NCBI RefSeq assembly: GCF_000215745.1
Contig: NC_015663.1
Coordinates: forward strand, 2,356,001 to 2,420,000
Reading direction: 5' to 3'
Length of the DNA: 64,000 nucleotides
Origin: Klebsiella aerogenes KCTC 2190
Lineage (GTDB): Bacteria > Pseudomonadota > Gammaproteobacteria > Enterobacterales > Enterobacteriaceae
Both the position numbers and the translations under genes were made by a program. The stretch's first letter is position 1, and each line of letters begins with the position of its first letter. Under the pieces are notes generated by a model. That model saw only the letters and a list, made by a program, of their open reading frames with translations, was not told where the DNA came from and searched no databases. This document shows positions 53,657 through 64,000 of this stretch, piece after piece.

Positions 53657-54973
53657 ATGGCAGATTATCAGGGTAAAAAAGTCGTCATTATTGGGCTGGG
53701 TATGACCGGCCTGTCATGCGTGGACTTTTTCATGGCGCGCGGCGTAACCCCGCGCGTGATGGATACCCGCGTCGCCCCAGCCGGGCTTGATAAGCTGCCG
53801 GAAGCCGTTGAGCGCCACGTGGGCGGTCTTAACGACGATTGGCTGCTGGCGGCGGATCTGATCGTCGCAAGCCCCGGGATTGCCCTTGCGCACCCTTCAC
53901 TGAGCGCCGCGGCCGACGCTGGCGTGGAAATCGTCGGCGATATCGAGCTGTTTTGCCGCGAGGCGCAGGCGCCGATTATCGCCATTACCGGCTCTAACGG
54001 AAAAAGCACCGTCACTACCCTGGTGGGCGAGATGGCGAAGGCGGCGGGCGTGAACGTCGGCGTTGGCGGCAATATCGGCCTGCCGGCGCTGATGCTGCTG
54101 GATCCGGCGCGCGAACTGTACGTGCTTGAACTTTCCAGCTTCCAGCTGGAGACGACCTCCAGCCTGAAAGCCGTCGCGGCAACCATCCTCAACGTGACTG
54201 AGGACCATATGGACCGCTATCCGCTGGGGCTGCAGCAGTATCGCGCGGCGAAACTGCGGGTCTATGAAAATGCTAAAACCTGCGTGGTGAATGCCGATGA
54301 CGCGCTGACTATGCCGGTACGCGGCGCTGACGAACGCTGCGTCAGCTTCGGCGTCGATGTTGGCGACTATCACCTTAACCGCCAGCAGGGCGAAACCTGG
54401 CTGCGGGTGAAGGGTGAGAAAGTGCTGAACGTGAAGGAAATGACCATCAGCGGTCAGCACAACTACAGCAATGCCCTGGCGGCGCTGGCGCTGGCGGATG
54501 CCGCGGGCTTGCCGCGCGCCAGTAGCCTGAAGGCGCTGACCACCTTCACCGGCCTGGCCCACCGTTTCCAGCTGGCGCTGGAGCATAACGGCGTGCGTTG
54601 GATCAATGACTCCAAGGCGACCAACGTCGGCAGTACCGAGGCGGCGCTGAACGGCCTGCATCTCGACGGCACGCTGTATCTGCTGTTGGGCGGCGACGGT
54701 AAATCCGCCGACTTCACGCCGCTGAAACGCTATCTTGGCGGCGATAACGTTCGTCTGTACTGCTTCGGCCGCGACGGCGCTCAACTGGCGGCGCTGCGTC
54801 CGGAAATCGCGGTGCAAACCGAAACCATGGAACAGGCGATGCGGCAGATCGCTTCGCAGGTCAAATCAGGCGATATGGTCTTACTGTCGCCAGCCTGCGC
54901 GAGCCTGGACCAGTTTAAAAACTTTGAACAACGGGGTGATGTCTTTACCCGTCTGGCGAAGGAGTTAGGTTGA
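53657..54973 (+). CDS. murD: MurD, UDP-MurNAc-L-Ala-D-Glu ligase
   Basis: Adds D-glutamate to UDP-MurNAc-L-Ala. The 438-residue product has GSNGKS (112-117), the DHMDRY segment and the [17 protein letters not shown] block. It is 2 bp after mraY, and its stop codon overlaps the ftsW start (TGATG). Confidence 0.97.
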   Translation: MADYQGKKVVIIGLGMTGLSCVDFFMARGVTPRVMDTRVAPAGLDKLPEAVERHVGGLNDDWLLAADLIVASPGIALAHPSLSAAADAGVEIVGDIELFCREAQAPIIAITGSNGKSTVTTLVGEMAKAAGVNVGVGGNIGLPALMLLDPARELYVLELSSFQLETTSSLKAVAATILNVTEDHMDRYPLGLQQYRAAKLRVYENAKTCVVNADDALTMPVRGADERCVSFGVDVGDYHLNRQQGETWLRVKGEKVLNVKEMTISGQHNYSNALAALALADAAGLPRASSLKALTTFTGLAHRFQLALEHNGVRWINDSKATNVGSTEAALNGLHLDGTLYLLLGGDGKSADFTPLKRYLGGDNVRLYCFGRDGAQLAALRPEIAVQTETMEQAMRQIASQVKSGDMVLLSPACASLDQFKNFEQRGDVFTRLAKELG

Positions 54974-56247
54974 TGCGTTTCTCTCTCCCACGCCTGAAAA
55001 TGCCACAGCTGGGCCTGCCCCGGTTGAAGCTGCCGCGACTGCCGGGGATGTTTATTTTTGCCTGGCTGTTCGCCGCGCTGAAAGGTTGGGTGATGGGCTC
55101 GCGCCCGAAAGATAACGATAGCCTGGTCATGTATGACCGGATGCTGCTGTGGCTGACCTTCGGCCTGGCGGCGATCGGTTTTATCATGGTGACCTCGGCA
55201 TCAATGCCGGTCGGACAGCGTCTGGCGAACGATCCGTTCCTGTTTGCTAAGCGTGATGGTCTGTACATTGTGCTGGCCTTCGCGCTGGCGATGATTACGC
55301 TCCGTCTGCCGATGGAGTTCTGGCAGCGCCACAGTACCGCGATGCTGATCGCCTCGATTGTGATGCTGCTAATCGTCCTGGTGGTGGGGAGCTCGGTTAA
55401 CGGCGCCTCGCGTTGGATCGCGCTCGGGCCGCTGCGTATTCAGCCAGCGGAGTTCACCAAGCTATCGCTGTTCTGCTACATCGCCAACTATCTGGTGCGT
55501 AAAGCGGATGAGGTGCGTAACAACCTGCGCGGCTTCTTAAAGCCGATGGGCGTGATTTTTGTGCTGGCGATTCTGCTGCTGGCGCAGCCTGACCTCGGTA
55601 CGGTGGTTGTGTTGTTCGTGACCACGCTGGCGATGTTGTTCCTGGCCGGCGCCAAGCTCTGGCAGTTTATCGCCATTATCGGCATGGGGATCTCGGCGGT
55701 GGTGCTGCTGATCCTCGCCGAACCGTATCGTATTCGCCGCGTCACTTCCTTCTGGAACCCGTGGGAAGACCCGTTTGGCAGCGGCTATCAGCTGACCCAA
55801 TCGCTGATGGCCTTTGGTCGCGGCGAGATGTGGGGACAGGGCCTCGGCAACTCGGTGCAGAAACTGGAGTATTTACCTGAAGCGCACACCGACTTTATCT
55901 TCGCCATTATCGGCGAAGAACTCGGTTATATCGGTGTGGTACTCGCGCTTTTAATGGTATTCTTCGTCGCCTTTCGCGCCATGTCGATTGGTCGCAAAGC
56001 GCTGGAGATTGACCACCGCTTCTCCGGCTTCCTGGCCTGTGCAATCGGCGTGTGGTTTAGCTTCCAGGCGTTGGTTAACGTCGGGGCGGCGGCGGGGATG
56101 CTGCCGACCAAAGGTCTGACCCTGCCATTGATTAGTTATGGTGGTTCCAGTCTGCTGATTATGTCGACGGCCATTATGTTTTTATTGCGAATTGATTATG
56201 AAACGCGCCTCGAGAAAGCGCAGGCGTTTACACGGGGTGTTCGATGA
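54973..56247 (+). CDS. ftsW: FtsW, septal peptidoglycan glycosyltransferase
   Basis: SEDS-family lipid II polymerase partnered with FtsI. The 424-residue, ten-helix protein keeps the catalytic-region segment [22 protein letters not shown] and [23 protein letters not shown]. The start is ATG 54973; the TTG just before it lies inside the murD stop region. The cytoplasmic N-terminus is about ten residues longer than in E. coli (414): [10 protein letters not shown] is followed by [11 protein letters not shown], an imperfect duplication. The core is unaffected. Confidence 0.96.
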   Translation: MRFSLPRLKMPQLGLPRLKLPRLPGMFIFAWLFAALKGWVMGSRPKDNDSLVMYDRMLLWLTFGLAAIGFIMVTSASMPVGQRLANDPFLFAKRDGLYIVLAFALAMITLRLPMEFWQRHSTAMLIASIVMLLIVLVVGSSVNGASRWIALGPLRIQPAEFTKLSLFCYIANYLVRKADEVRNNLRGFLKPMGVIFVLAILLLAQPDLGTVVVLFVTTLAMLFLAGAKLWQFIAIIGMGISAVVLLILAEPYRIRRVTSFWNPWEDPFGSGYQLTQSLMAFGRGEMWGQGLGNSVQKLEYLPEAHTDFIFAIIGEELGYIGVVLALLMVFFVAFRAMSIGRKALEIDHRFSGFLACAIGVWFSFQALVNVGAAAGMLPTKGLTLPLISYGGSSLLIMSTAIMFLLRIDYETRLEKAQAFTRGVR

Positions 56248-57314
56248 GCGGTCAGGAAAAGCGGTTAATGGTGATGGCGGGCGGCACTGGCGGACACGTG
56301 TTCCCGGGGCTGGCGGTCGCGCACCATTTAATGGACCAGGGCTGGCAGGTTCGCTGGCTGGGCACCGCCGATCGTATGGAAGCGGATTTAGTGCCGAAAC
56401 ACGGCATTGATATCGATTTTATCCGCATCTCCGGCCTGCGTGGCAAAGGGCTAAAAGCGCAACTGTTAGCGCCGGTGCGGATCTTCAACGCCTGGCGGCA
56501 GGCGCGGGCGATCATGAAGCGTTTCCAGCCGGATGTGGTGCTGGGCATGGGCGGTTATGTTTCCGGGCCTGGCGGTCTGGCGGCATGGTCGCTCGGGATC
56601 CCTGTGGTGCTGCATGAACAAAACGGCATTGCAGGCCTGACCAATAAATGGCTGGCGAAGATTGCGAAGAAAGTGATGCAGGCGTTTCCCGGCGCCTTCC
56701 CGCATGCAGATGTCGTCGGGAATCCGGTGCGTACTGACGTTCTCGCGCTACCGCTGCCGGGACAGCGTCTGGTGGGGCGGCAGGGGCCGATTCGCGTGCT
56801 GGTGGTTGGCGGCTCCCAAGGCGCGCGCGTACTGAACCAGACTATGCCGCAGGTGGCCGCGAAGCTTGGCGATGCGGTGACTATCTGGCATCAGAGCGGG
56901 AAAGGCGGCATGGATACCGTGCGCCAGGCGTACGCCGCCGCCGGTCAGCCGCAGCATAAAGTGACTGAGTTTATTGATGATATGGCGGCAGCCTATGCCT
57001 GGGCCGATGTAGTTGTTTGTCGTTCCGGCGCGCTGACGGTCAGCGAAATCGCCGCCGCAGGTTTACCGGCATTGTTCGTCCCGTTCCAGCACAAAGATCG
57101 TCAGCAGTACTGGAATGCGCTGCCGCTGGAAAAAGCCGGCGCGGCGAAAATTCTCGAACAACCCGAGTTCACGGCGGATGCTGTGGCGGCCACCCTGGCC
57201 GGTTGGGATCGGGAAACCCTGATGGATATGGCGGAACGAGCGCGTGGCGCTTCGATTCCGGATGCTACCGAGCGGGTAGCGGAAGAGGTCAGCGCCGTAG
57301 CTTTGGCGCGCTAA
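56244..57314 (+). CDS. murG: MurG, lipid II synthase
   Basis: Peripheral glycosyltransferase that adds GlcNAc to lipid I. The 356-residue GT-B fold has the Gly-rich loop GGTGGHVFP (13-21), [10 protein letters not shown], and [23 protein letters not shown]. Overlaps ftsW by 4 bp (ATGA). One residue longer than E. coli MurG. Confidence 0.97.
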   Translation: MSGQEKRLMVMAGGTGGHVFPGLAVAHHLMDQGWQVRWLGTADRMEADLVPKHGIDIDFIRISGLRGKGLKAQLLAPVRIFNAWRQARAIMKRFQPDVVLGMGGYVSGPGGLAAWSLGIPVVLHEQNGIAGLTNKWLAKIAKKVMQAFPGAFPHADVVGNPVRTDVLALPLPGQRLVGRQGPIRVLVVGGSQGARVLNQTMPQVAAKLGDAVTIWHQSGKGGMDTVRQAYAAAGQPQHKVTEFIDDMAAAYAWADVVVCRSGALTVSEIAAAGLPALFVPFQHKDRQQYWNALPLEKAGAAKILEQPEFTADAVAATLAGWDRETLMDMAERARGASIPDATERVAEEVSAVALAR

Positions 57315-57361
57315 TCGCGGTGATTTTCACCGCCCGAATAAAGAAGTTGATGGCGTAAAGA

Positions 57362-58837
57362 ATGAATACACAAGATTTGGCAAAACTGCGTTCCATAGTG
57401 CCCGAGATGCGTCGCGTCCGGCACATTCACTTTGTCGGCATCGGCGGTGCCGGTATGGGCGGTATTGCCGAAGTGTTGGCGAATGAAGGCTACCAGATTA
57501 GCGGCTCCGATCTCGCGCCGAATCCGGTAACTCAGCAATTGTCGCAGCTTGGCGCCACCATTTATTTCAACCATCGCCCGGAAAACGTGCGCGATGCCAG
57601 CGTTGTCGTGGTGTCCAGCGCGATCTCCGCGGATAACCCGGAAATCGTCGCCGCGCACGAAGCGCGCATTCCGGTGATCCGCCGCGCGGAAATGCTGGCG
57701 GAACTCATGCGTTTCCGTCACGGGATTGCGATTGCCGGTACGCACGGCAAAACCACGACCACTGCGATGGTATCCAGCATTTACGCCGAAGCCGGCCTCG
57801 ATCCGACCTTCGTCAACGGTGGGCTGGTGAAGGCGGCGGGCGTACATGCCCGTCTTGGCCATAGCCGCTACCTGATTGCGGAAGCGGATGAGAGCGATGC
57901 GTCGTTCCTGCATCTGCAGCCGATGGTCGCCATTGTGACCAACATCGAAGCCGATCATATGGATACCTATCATGGCGACTTCGAGAACCTGAAGCAGACC
58001 TTTATTAACTTCCTGCACAATCTGCCGTTCTACGGGCGCGCGGTGATGTGCGTGGATGACCCGGTGATTCGTGAACTGCTGCCGCGCGTCGGCCGCCAAA
58101 TCACCACCTATGGTTTTAGCGATGACGCCGACGTACGCATTGAAGAGTATCGTCAGGTCGGCGCGCAGGGCCATTTCCGCCTGGTACGCCAGGATAAAGA
58201 GGTCATGCAGGTGATGCTGAACGCGCCGGGTCGCCACAATGCGCTCAACGCTGCCGCGGCCGTTGCCGTCGCGACGGAAGAGGGCATTGAAGACGAGGCG
58301 ATTCTGCGCGCGCTGGAGAGTTTCCAGGGCACCGGCCGCCGTTTCGACTTCCTTGGCGAATATCCGCTGGCGGAAGTCAACGGCAAGAGCGGTAGCGCGA
58401 TGCTAATTGACGATTACGGCCATCATCCGACGGAAGTTGACGCCACTATCAAAGCGGCGCGTGCCGGCTGGCCGGATAAAAATCTGGTGATGGTATTCCA
58501 GCCGCACCGTTATACCCGTACTCGCGATCTGTACGATGATTTCGCCAACGTGCTGACCCAGGTTGATGCGCTGCTGATGCTGGATGTGTATCCGGCGGGC
58601 GAAGCGCCGATCCCAGGCGCCGATAGCCGCTCGCTGTGCCGCACGATCCGCGGTCGCGGCAAAGTTGACCCGATTCTGGTTTCCGATCCGGCGCAGGCCG
58701 CGGAGATGCTGGCATCGGTATTGACCGGCGACGATCTGGTGCTGGTGCAGGGCGCCGGCAACATAGGAAAAATCGCACGTCACCTGGCTGAAATCAAACT
58801 GGTACCGCAAAAAACGGAGGAGGACCGACATGGCTGA
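57362..58837 (+). CDS. murC: MurC, UDP-MurNAc-L-alanine ligase
   Basis: First of the Mur amino-acid ligases. The 491-residue product has the N-terminal UDP-binding loop [17 protein letters not shown] site GTHGKTTT (126-133), and C-terminal [13 protein letters not shown]. Overlaps ddlB by 8 bp. Confidence 0.97.
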   Translation: MNTQDLAKLRSIVPEMRRVRHIHFVGIGGAGMGGIAEVLANEGYQISGSDLAPNPVTQQLSQLGATIYFNHRPENVRDASVVVVSSAISADNPEIVAAHEARIPVIRRAEMLAELMRFRHGIAIAGTHGKTTTTAMVSSIYAEAGLDPTFVNGGLVKAAGVHARLGHSRYLIAEADESDASFLHLQPMVAIVTNIEADHMDTYHGDFENLKQTFINFLHNLPFYGRAVMCVDDPVIRELLPRVGRQITTYGFSDDADVRIEEYRQVGAQGHFRLVRQDKEVMQVMLNAPGRHNALNAAAAVAVATEEGIEDEAILRALESFQGTGRRFDFLGEYPLAEVNGKSGSAMLIDDYGHHPTEVDATIKAARAGWPDKNLVMVFQPHRYTRTRDLYDDFANVLTQVDALLMLDVYPAGEAPIPGADSRSLCRTIRGRGKVDPILVSDPAQAAEMLASVLTGDDLVLVQGAGNIGKIARHLAEIKLVPQKTEEDRHG

Positions 58838-59750
58838 TAAAATCGCGGTTCTCTTCGGCGGAACCTCCGCTGAACGTGAAGTCTCGCTGAATTCAGGCGC
58901 TGCGGTGTTGGCCGGGCTGCGTGAAGGCGGGGTGGATGCTCACCCGGTCGATCCGCGCGACGTTGATATCACCCAGTTGAAGAACATGGGCTTTAAGAAA
59001 GCGTTTATTGCCCTGCACGGGCGCGGCGGCGAAGATGGCACGCTGCAAGGCCTTCTGGAGCTCATTCAACTGCCGTACACCGGCAGCGGCGTAATGGCTT
59101 CCGCTATTTCTATGGATAAGCTGCGCAGTAAATTACTGTGGCAGGGAGCGGGATTACCGGTCGCGCCGTGGGTTGCATTGACCCGCGCGCAGTTCAACGC
59201 AGGACTTTCTGCTGGCGTTTCTGAGCAGATTGCGGCGCTGGGGCTGCCGGTTATCATCAAGCCGAGCCGCGAAGGGTCCAGCGTCGGCATGTCGAAAGTT
59301 AGCGAAAGTTGTGCAATGCAGGATGCATTGGCGCTGGCTTTTCAGCATGATGATGAAGTTCTGATTGAGAAATGGCTCAGTGGCCCGGAATTTACCGTCG
59401 CTATCGTCGGTGAAGAAATTTTACCGTCAATTCGTATCCAGGCGGCTGGAACCTTCTATGATTATGAGGCGAAGTATCTCTCTGATGAGACGCAATATTT
59501 CTGCCCTGGTTTTGAGGAACCCGCCCGCGAGTCAGAAATCCAGAGCCTGGTGCTTAAAGCCTGGAATGTTCTGGGTTGCAAAGGATGGGGACGTATTGAT
59601 GTGATGCTGGACAGCGATGGCCAGTTTTATCTGCTGGAAGCGAACACCTCACCGGGGATGACCAGCCATAGTCTGGTGCCGATGGCGGCCCGTCAGGCGG
59701 GGATGAGCTTCTCGCAGCTTGTTGTACGAATTCTGGACCTGGCGGGGTGA
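58830..59750 (+). CDS. ddlB: DdlB, D-alanine--D-alanine ligase
   Basis: Makes the D-Ala-D-Ala dipeptide used by MurF. The 306-residue ATP-grasp enzyme has Glu15 ([11 protein letters not shown]), [10 protein letters not shown] around Ser150, and the metal-binding [16 protein letters not shown]-terminal motif. A strong GGAGGAGG lies upstream of ATG 58830. E. coli DdlB is also 306 residues. Confidence 0.97.
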   Translation: MADKIAVLFGGTSAEREVSLNSGAAVLAGLREGGVDAHPVDPRDVDITQLKNMGFKKAFIALHGRGGEDGTLQGLLELIQLPYTGSGVMASAISMDKLRSKLLWQGAGLPVAPWVALTRAQFNAGLSAGVSEQIAALGLPVIIKPSREGSSVGMSKVSESCAMQDALALAFQHDDEVLIEKWLSGPEFTVAIVGEEILPSIRIQAAGTFYDYEAKYLSDETQYFCPGFEEPARESEIQSLVLKAWNVLGCKGWGRIDVMLDSDGQFYLLEANTSPGMTSHSLVPMAARQAGMSFSQLVVRILDLAG

Positions 59751-59751
59751 T

Positions 59752-60585
59752 ATGTCGCAGGCGGCGCTGAATACGCGGAACCAGGAAGAAGAATCGATTG
59801 CTTCTTCGCGTCGGAATAATGGAACCCGGCTGGCAGGGATCGTTTTCCTGCTGGCGGTGTTGTGTACCGTGTTGGTCAGCGGATGGATGGTTCTTGGTTG
59901 GATGGAAGATGCGCAGCGTCTGCCGTTGTCGAAAATGGTCGTCACCGGCGAACGTCACTACACGCGTAACGATGATATCCGTCAGGCTATTCTGGCGTTG
60001 GGCTCGCCGGGCACCTTTATGACTCAGGATGTCAACATCATCCAGAGCCAAATTGAGCGCCTGCCGTGGATTAAACAGGCGAGCGTAAGAAAACAATGGC
60101 CCGATGAATTGAAGATTCATCTGGTTGAATATGTGCCGATTGCGCGCTGGAATGATCAACATATGGTAGACGTCGAAGGAAATTCTTTCAGCGTGCCGGC
60201 GGATCGTACCAGCAAACAGAACTTACCGATGTTATACGGCCCGGAAGGCAGCGAAAATGAAGTGCTGCAGGGATACCGCGACATGGGACAGGTGCTGGCA
60301 AAGAATAAGTTCACGTTGAAAGTGGCGGCAATGACCGCGCGTCGCTCCTGGCAGTTGACGCTTAATAACGATATTAAGCTCAACCTTGGCCGCGGCGACA
60401 CCATGAAACGGCTTCAGCGCTTTATGGAACTCTACCCGGTTCTTCAGCAGCAGGCACAGACCGACGGCAAACGGATAAGCTACGTTGATTTGCGCTATGA
60501 CTCGGGTGCGGCGGTAGGTTGGGTACCTGCTCCCGTAGAGGAAAATAATCAACAACAGAATCAGGCACAGGCAGAACAACGATGA
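59752..60585 (+). CDS. ftsQ: FtsQ, division protein
   Basis: Bitopic division protein linking FtsL/FtsB to the divisome. The 277-residue product starts [14 protein letters not shown] at ATG 59752, one base after the ddlB stop. A transmembrane helix (about 25-49) is followed by the POTRA domain ([24 protein letters not shown]) and the beta domain. E. coli FtsQ is 276. The Gln-rich C-terminal tail is typical. Confidence 0.96.
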   Translation: MSQAALNTRNQEEESIASSRRNNGTRLAGIVFLLAVLCTVLVSGWMVLGWMEDAQRLPLSKMVVTGERHYTRNDDIRQAILALGSPGTFMTQDVNIIQSQIERLPWIKQASVRKQWPDELKIHLVEYVPIARWNDQHMVDVEGNSFSVPADRTSKQNLPMLYGPEGSENEVLQGYRDMGQVLAKNKFTLKVAAMTARRSWQLTLNNDIKLNLGRGDTMKRLQRFMELYPVLQQQAQTDGKRISYVDLRYDSGAAVGWVPAPVEENNQQQNQAQAEQR

Positions 60586-61844
60586 TCAAGGCGACGGACA
60601 GAAAACTGGTAGTTGGACTGGAGATTGGCACCGCGAAGGTTGCCGCTTTAGTAGGGGAAGTTCTGCCCGACGGTATGATTAATATCATTGGCGTGGGCAG
60701 TTGCCCATCGCGCGGCATGGATAAAGGCGGGGTGAATGACCTCGAGTCGGTAGTGAAATGCGTACAGCGCGCTATCGACCAGGCTGAACTGATGGCCGAT
60801 TGCCAGATCTCATCAGTGTATCTGGCGCTTTCAGGTAAGCATATTAGCTGTCAAAATGAGATTGGCATGGTGCCTATCTCCGAAGAAGAGGTGACGCAGG
60901 ATGACGTGGAAAACGTCGTTCATACCGCGAAATCGGTACGCGTACGCGACGAACATCGCGTACTGCACGTCATCCCGCAGGAATACGCCATCGACTACCA
61001 GGAAGGTATTAAAAACCCGGTAGGGTTATCCGGCGTGCGTATGCAGGCGAAGGTACATCTGATTACCTGCCATAACGATATGGCGAAAAACATTGTTAAA
61101 GCGGTTGAACGTTGTGGTCTGAAAGTTGACCAACTTATTTTCGCCGGTTTAGCGGCCAGTTATTCCGTATTAACGGAAGACGAACGTGAGCTGGGTGTCT
61201 GCGTAGTGGACATCGGCGGTGGTACAATGGATATCGCCGTGTATACCGGCGGCGCGCTGCGTCACACCAAAGTGATCCCTTACGCGGGCAACGTGGTGAC
61301 CAGCGACATCGCCTATGCCTTCGGTACGCCGCCGAGCGACGCCGAAGCCATCAAGGTTCGTCACGGTTGCGCATTAGGTTCAATCGTCGGTAAAGACGAA
61401 AACGTGGAAGTACCGAGCGTGGGCGGACGTCCGCCGCGTAGCCTGCAGCGTCAGACGCTGGCGGAGGTGATTGAACCGCGTTATACCGAACTGCTCAATC
61501 TGGTTAATGAAGAAATCCTGCAGCTGCAGGAACAGCTCCGTCAGCAAGGGGTCAAACACCATCTGGCGGCGGGGATTGTTTTAACCGGCGGCGCCGCGCA
61601 AATCGAAGGCCTGGCGGCCTGCGCGCAGCGCGTGTTCCATACGCAGGTGCGCATTGGCGCGCCGCTGAACATTACCGGTTTAACGGATTACGCTCAGGAG
61701 CCGTATTATTCGACGGCGGTTGGGCTGCTGCACTACGGAAAAGAGTCACATCTCAGTGGTGAAGCAGAAGTCGAAAAACGCGTGACGGCGTCAGTGGGCT
61801 CGTGGATTAAGCGACTCAACAGCTGGCTGCGAAAAGAGTTTTAA
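60582..61844 (+). CDS. ftsA: FtsA, actin-like division protein
   Basis: Actin-fold ATPase that tethers FtsZ to the membrane. The 420-residue product has the phosphate loops [11 protein letters not shown] and [14 protein letters not shown], the 1C domain, and the C-terminal amphipathic membrane-targeting helix [14 protein letters not shown]. The same length as E. coli FtsA. Overlaps ftsQ by 4 bp. Confidence 0.97.
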   Translation: MIKATDRKLVVGLEIGTAKVAALVGEVLPDGMINIIGVGSCPSRGMDKGGVNDLESVVKCVQRAIDQAELMADCQISSVYLALSGKHISCQNEIGMVPISEEEVTQDDVENVVHTAKSVRVRDEHRVLHVIPQEYAIDYQEGIKNPVGLSGVRMQAKVHLITCHNDMAKNIVKAVERCGLKVDQLIFAGLAASYSVLTEDERELGVCVVDIGGGTMDIAVYTGGALRHTKVIPYAGNVVTSDIAYAFGTPPSDAEAIKVRHGCALGSIVGKDENVEVPSVGGRPPRSLQRQTLAEVIEPRYTELLNLVNEEILQLQEQLRQQGVKHHLAAGIVLTGGAAQIEGLAACAQRVFHTQVRIGAPLNITGLTDYAQEPYYSTAVGLLHYGKESHLSGEAEVEKRVTASVGSWIKRLNSWLRKEF

Positions 61845-61906
61845 TTTTTTAAGAGAACGCAGACAATTAGCGTTCTCAGGCGACAGGCACAAGACGGAGA
61901 GAAACT

Positions 61907-63058
61907 ATGTTTGAACCTATGGAACTGACCAACGACGCGGTGATTAAAGTCATCGGCGTCGGTGGCGGCGGCGGTAATGCCGTTGAACACATGGTGCGCG
62001 AGCGCATTGAGGGTGTTGAATTCTTCGCGGTGAACACCGATGCGCAGGCGCTGCGTAAAACGGCTGTTGGCCAGACTATCCAGATCGGTAGCGGTATTAC
62101 CAAAGGTCTGGGTGCAGGCGCGAACCCGGAAGTTGGCCGTAATGCGGCTGACGAAGACCGTGAAGCGCTGCGCGCTGCGCTTGATGGCGCGGACATGGTC
62201 TTTATCGCGGCGGGTATGGGCGGCGGTACCGGTACCGGTGCGGCGCCAGTGGTCGCGGAAGTGGCGAAGGATCTGGGTATCCTGACCGTTGCGGTCGTCA
62301 CTAAGCCATTTAATTTCGAAGGCAAGAAGCGCATGGCGTTTGCTGAGCAGGGGATCACCGAGCTGTCCAAGCACGTTGACTCACTGATCACCATCCCGAA
62401 CGACAAGCTGCTGAAAGTACTGGGTCGCGGTATCTCTCTGCTCGACGCTTTTGGCGCGGCAAACGACGTACTGAAAGGCGCGGTGCAGGGTATTGCCGAA
62501 CTGATTACCCGTCCAGGTCTGATGAACGTCGACTTCGCGGACGTTCGTACCGTGATGTCGGAAATGGGCTACGCAATGATGGGCTCCGGCGTGGCGAGCG
62601 GTGAAGACCGTGCGGAAGAAGCGGCTGAAATGGCTATCTCTTCTCCGCTGCTGGAAGATATCGATCTGTCCGGCGCGCGTGGCGTTCTGGTCAACATCAC
62701 CGCTGGCTTCGACCTGCGTCTGGATGAGTTCGAAACCGTTGGTAACACTATCCGCGCCTTTGCTTCGGATAACGCGACCGTGGTTATCGGTACCTCTCTG
62801 GACCCGGATATGAACGACGAGCTGCGCGTAACCGTTGTTGCGACCGGTATCGGTATGGACAAGCGTCCGGAAATTACCCTGGTGACCAACAAACAGGTAC
62901 AGCAGCCGGTAATGGATCGCTACCAGCAGCACGGTATGGCTCCATTAACTCAAGAGCAGAAACCGGTCGCGAAAGTGGTGAACGACAATACGCCGCAAAC
63001 CGCGAAAGAGCCGGATTATCTGGATATTCCAGCTTTCCTGCGTAAGCAAGCCGATTAA
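61907..63058 (+). CDS. ftsZ: FtsZ, tubulin-like division GTPase
   Basis: Forms the Z ring. The 383-residue product has the tubulin signature GGGTGTG near 106-112, the T7 loop [11 protein letters not shown], and the C-terminal peptide [14 protein letters not shown], which binds FtsA, ZipA and MinC. It lies 62 bp downstream of ftsA and is the last division gene of the dcw cluster. Confidence 0.98.
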   Translation: MFEPMELTNDAVIKVIGVGGGGGNAVEHMVRERIEGVEFFAVNTDAQALRKTAVGQTIQIGSGITKGLGAGANPEVGRNAADEDREALRAALDGADMVFIAAGMGGGTGTGAAPVVAEVAKDLGILTVAVVTKPFNFEGKKRMAFAEQGITELSKHVDSLITIPNDKLLKVLGRGISLLDAFGAANDVLKGAVQGIAELITRPGLMNVDFADVRTVMSEMGYAMMGSGVASGEDRAEEAAEMAISSPLLEDIDLSGARGVLVNITAGFDLRLDEFETVGNTIRAFASDNATVVIGTSLDPDMNDELRVTVVATGIGMDKRPEITLVTNKQVQQPVMDRYQQHGMAPLTQEQKPVAKVVNDNTPQTAKEPDYLDIPAFLRKQAD

Positions 63059-63072
63059 GAATTGGCTGGAAG

Positions 63073-63129
63073 TTGGGCATCTGCGCTCTTTGTGCTAAAC
63101 TGCCCTGCCGAATGTATAGTACACTTCGG
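63073..63129 (+). promoter_or_regulatory. lpxC promoter and leader hairpin
   Basis: TTGGGC (63073-63078), 17-bp spacer, TAAACT (63096-63101) form a plausible promoter. In the leader CCGAATGTA (63108-63116) can pair with TACACTTCGG (63120-63129). The leader stretch GAATGTATAGTACACTTCGG is the same as in E. coli as I recall it. Confidence 0.65.
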
Positions 63130-63137
63130 TTGGATAG

Positions 63138-64000
<863 letters not shown>

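Overview
The window is a continuous piece of an enterobacterial chromosome. Gene order follows the Escherichia coli 'minute 1-2' region (surA-lptD-djlA-rluA-rapA-polB-araDAB-araC-yabI-thiQPB-sgrR-sgrS/T-setA-leuDCBA-leuO-ilvIH-cra-mraZ...lpxC). GC-rich coding DNA and a citYZ/citWX citrate locus, described in Klebsiella pneumoniae, point to the Klebsiella/Raoultella group. Species was not resolved. Everything here is read by eye from the sequence and the translated frames; no database search was run.

Layout. 1-3.8 kb: envelope biogenesis (surA fragment, lptD) and djlA. 3.8-8.5 kb: a citrate block absent from E. coli at this site, with sensor kinase citY and response regulator citZ divergent from carrier citW and holo-citrate-lyase synthase citX. 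8.5-14.6 kb: rluA, rapA and polB (with a LexA box). 14.7-19.8 kb: the arabinose regulon araBAD/araC with conserved CRP and AraC sites. 20-24.3 kb: yabI and the thiamine ABC importer thiBPQ behind a TPP riboswitch. 24.3-27.5 kb: the glucose-phosphate stress module sgrR, sgrS/sgrT, setA. 27.5-35 kb: a metabolic insertion between setA and leuD, with an MFS transporter, a LysR regulator and a four-gene operon (flavin/Fe-S enoate-reductase-like enzyme, YdiB-like quinate/shikimate dehydrogenase, YdiN-like transporter, type I dehydroquinase). 35.3-45.6 kb: leucine and isoleucine/valine biosynthesis (leuLABCD, leuO, ilvIH) and cra. 46.1-64 kb: the dcw cell-division/cell-wall cluster from mraZ to ftsZ, then lpxC, cut by the window end.

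The most interesting signals are in the regulatory RNA. A 125-bp ERIC element lies inside the variable P3 arm of the thiBPQ TPP riboswitch. Two kilobases away, a 57-bp internally deleted ERIC-like palindrome lies in the loop of an SgrS hairpin, between the ptsG-pairing region and the terminator. Both palindromes lengthen a hairpin without removing the conserved parts of the RNA.

The second notable system is the setA-leuD insertion. Its gene content suggests uptake and redox conversion of quinate/shikimate-type acids, possibly with reduction of the conjugated double bond of shikimate or 3-dehydroshikimate. The dcw cluster and the amino-acid operons look intact and ordinary, apart from a short repeat expansion at the FtsW N-terminus.
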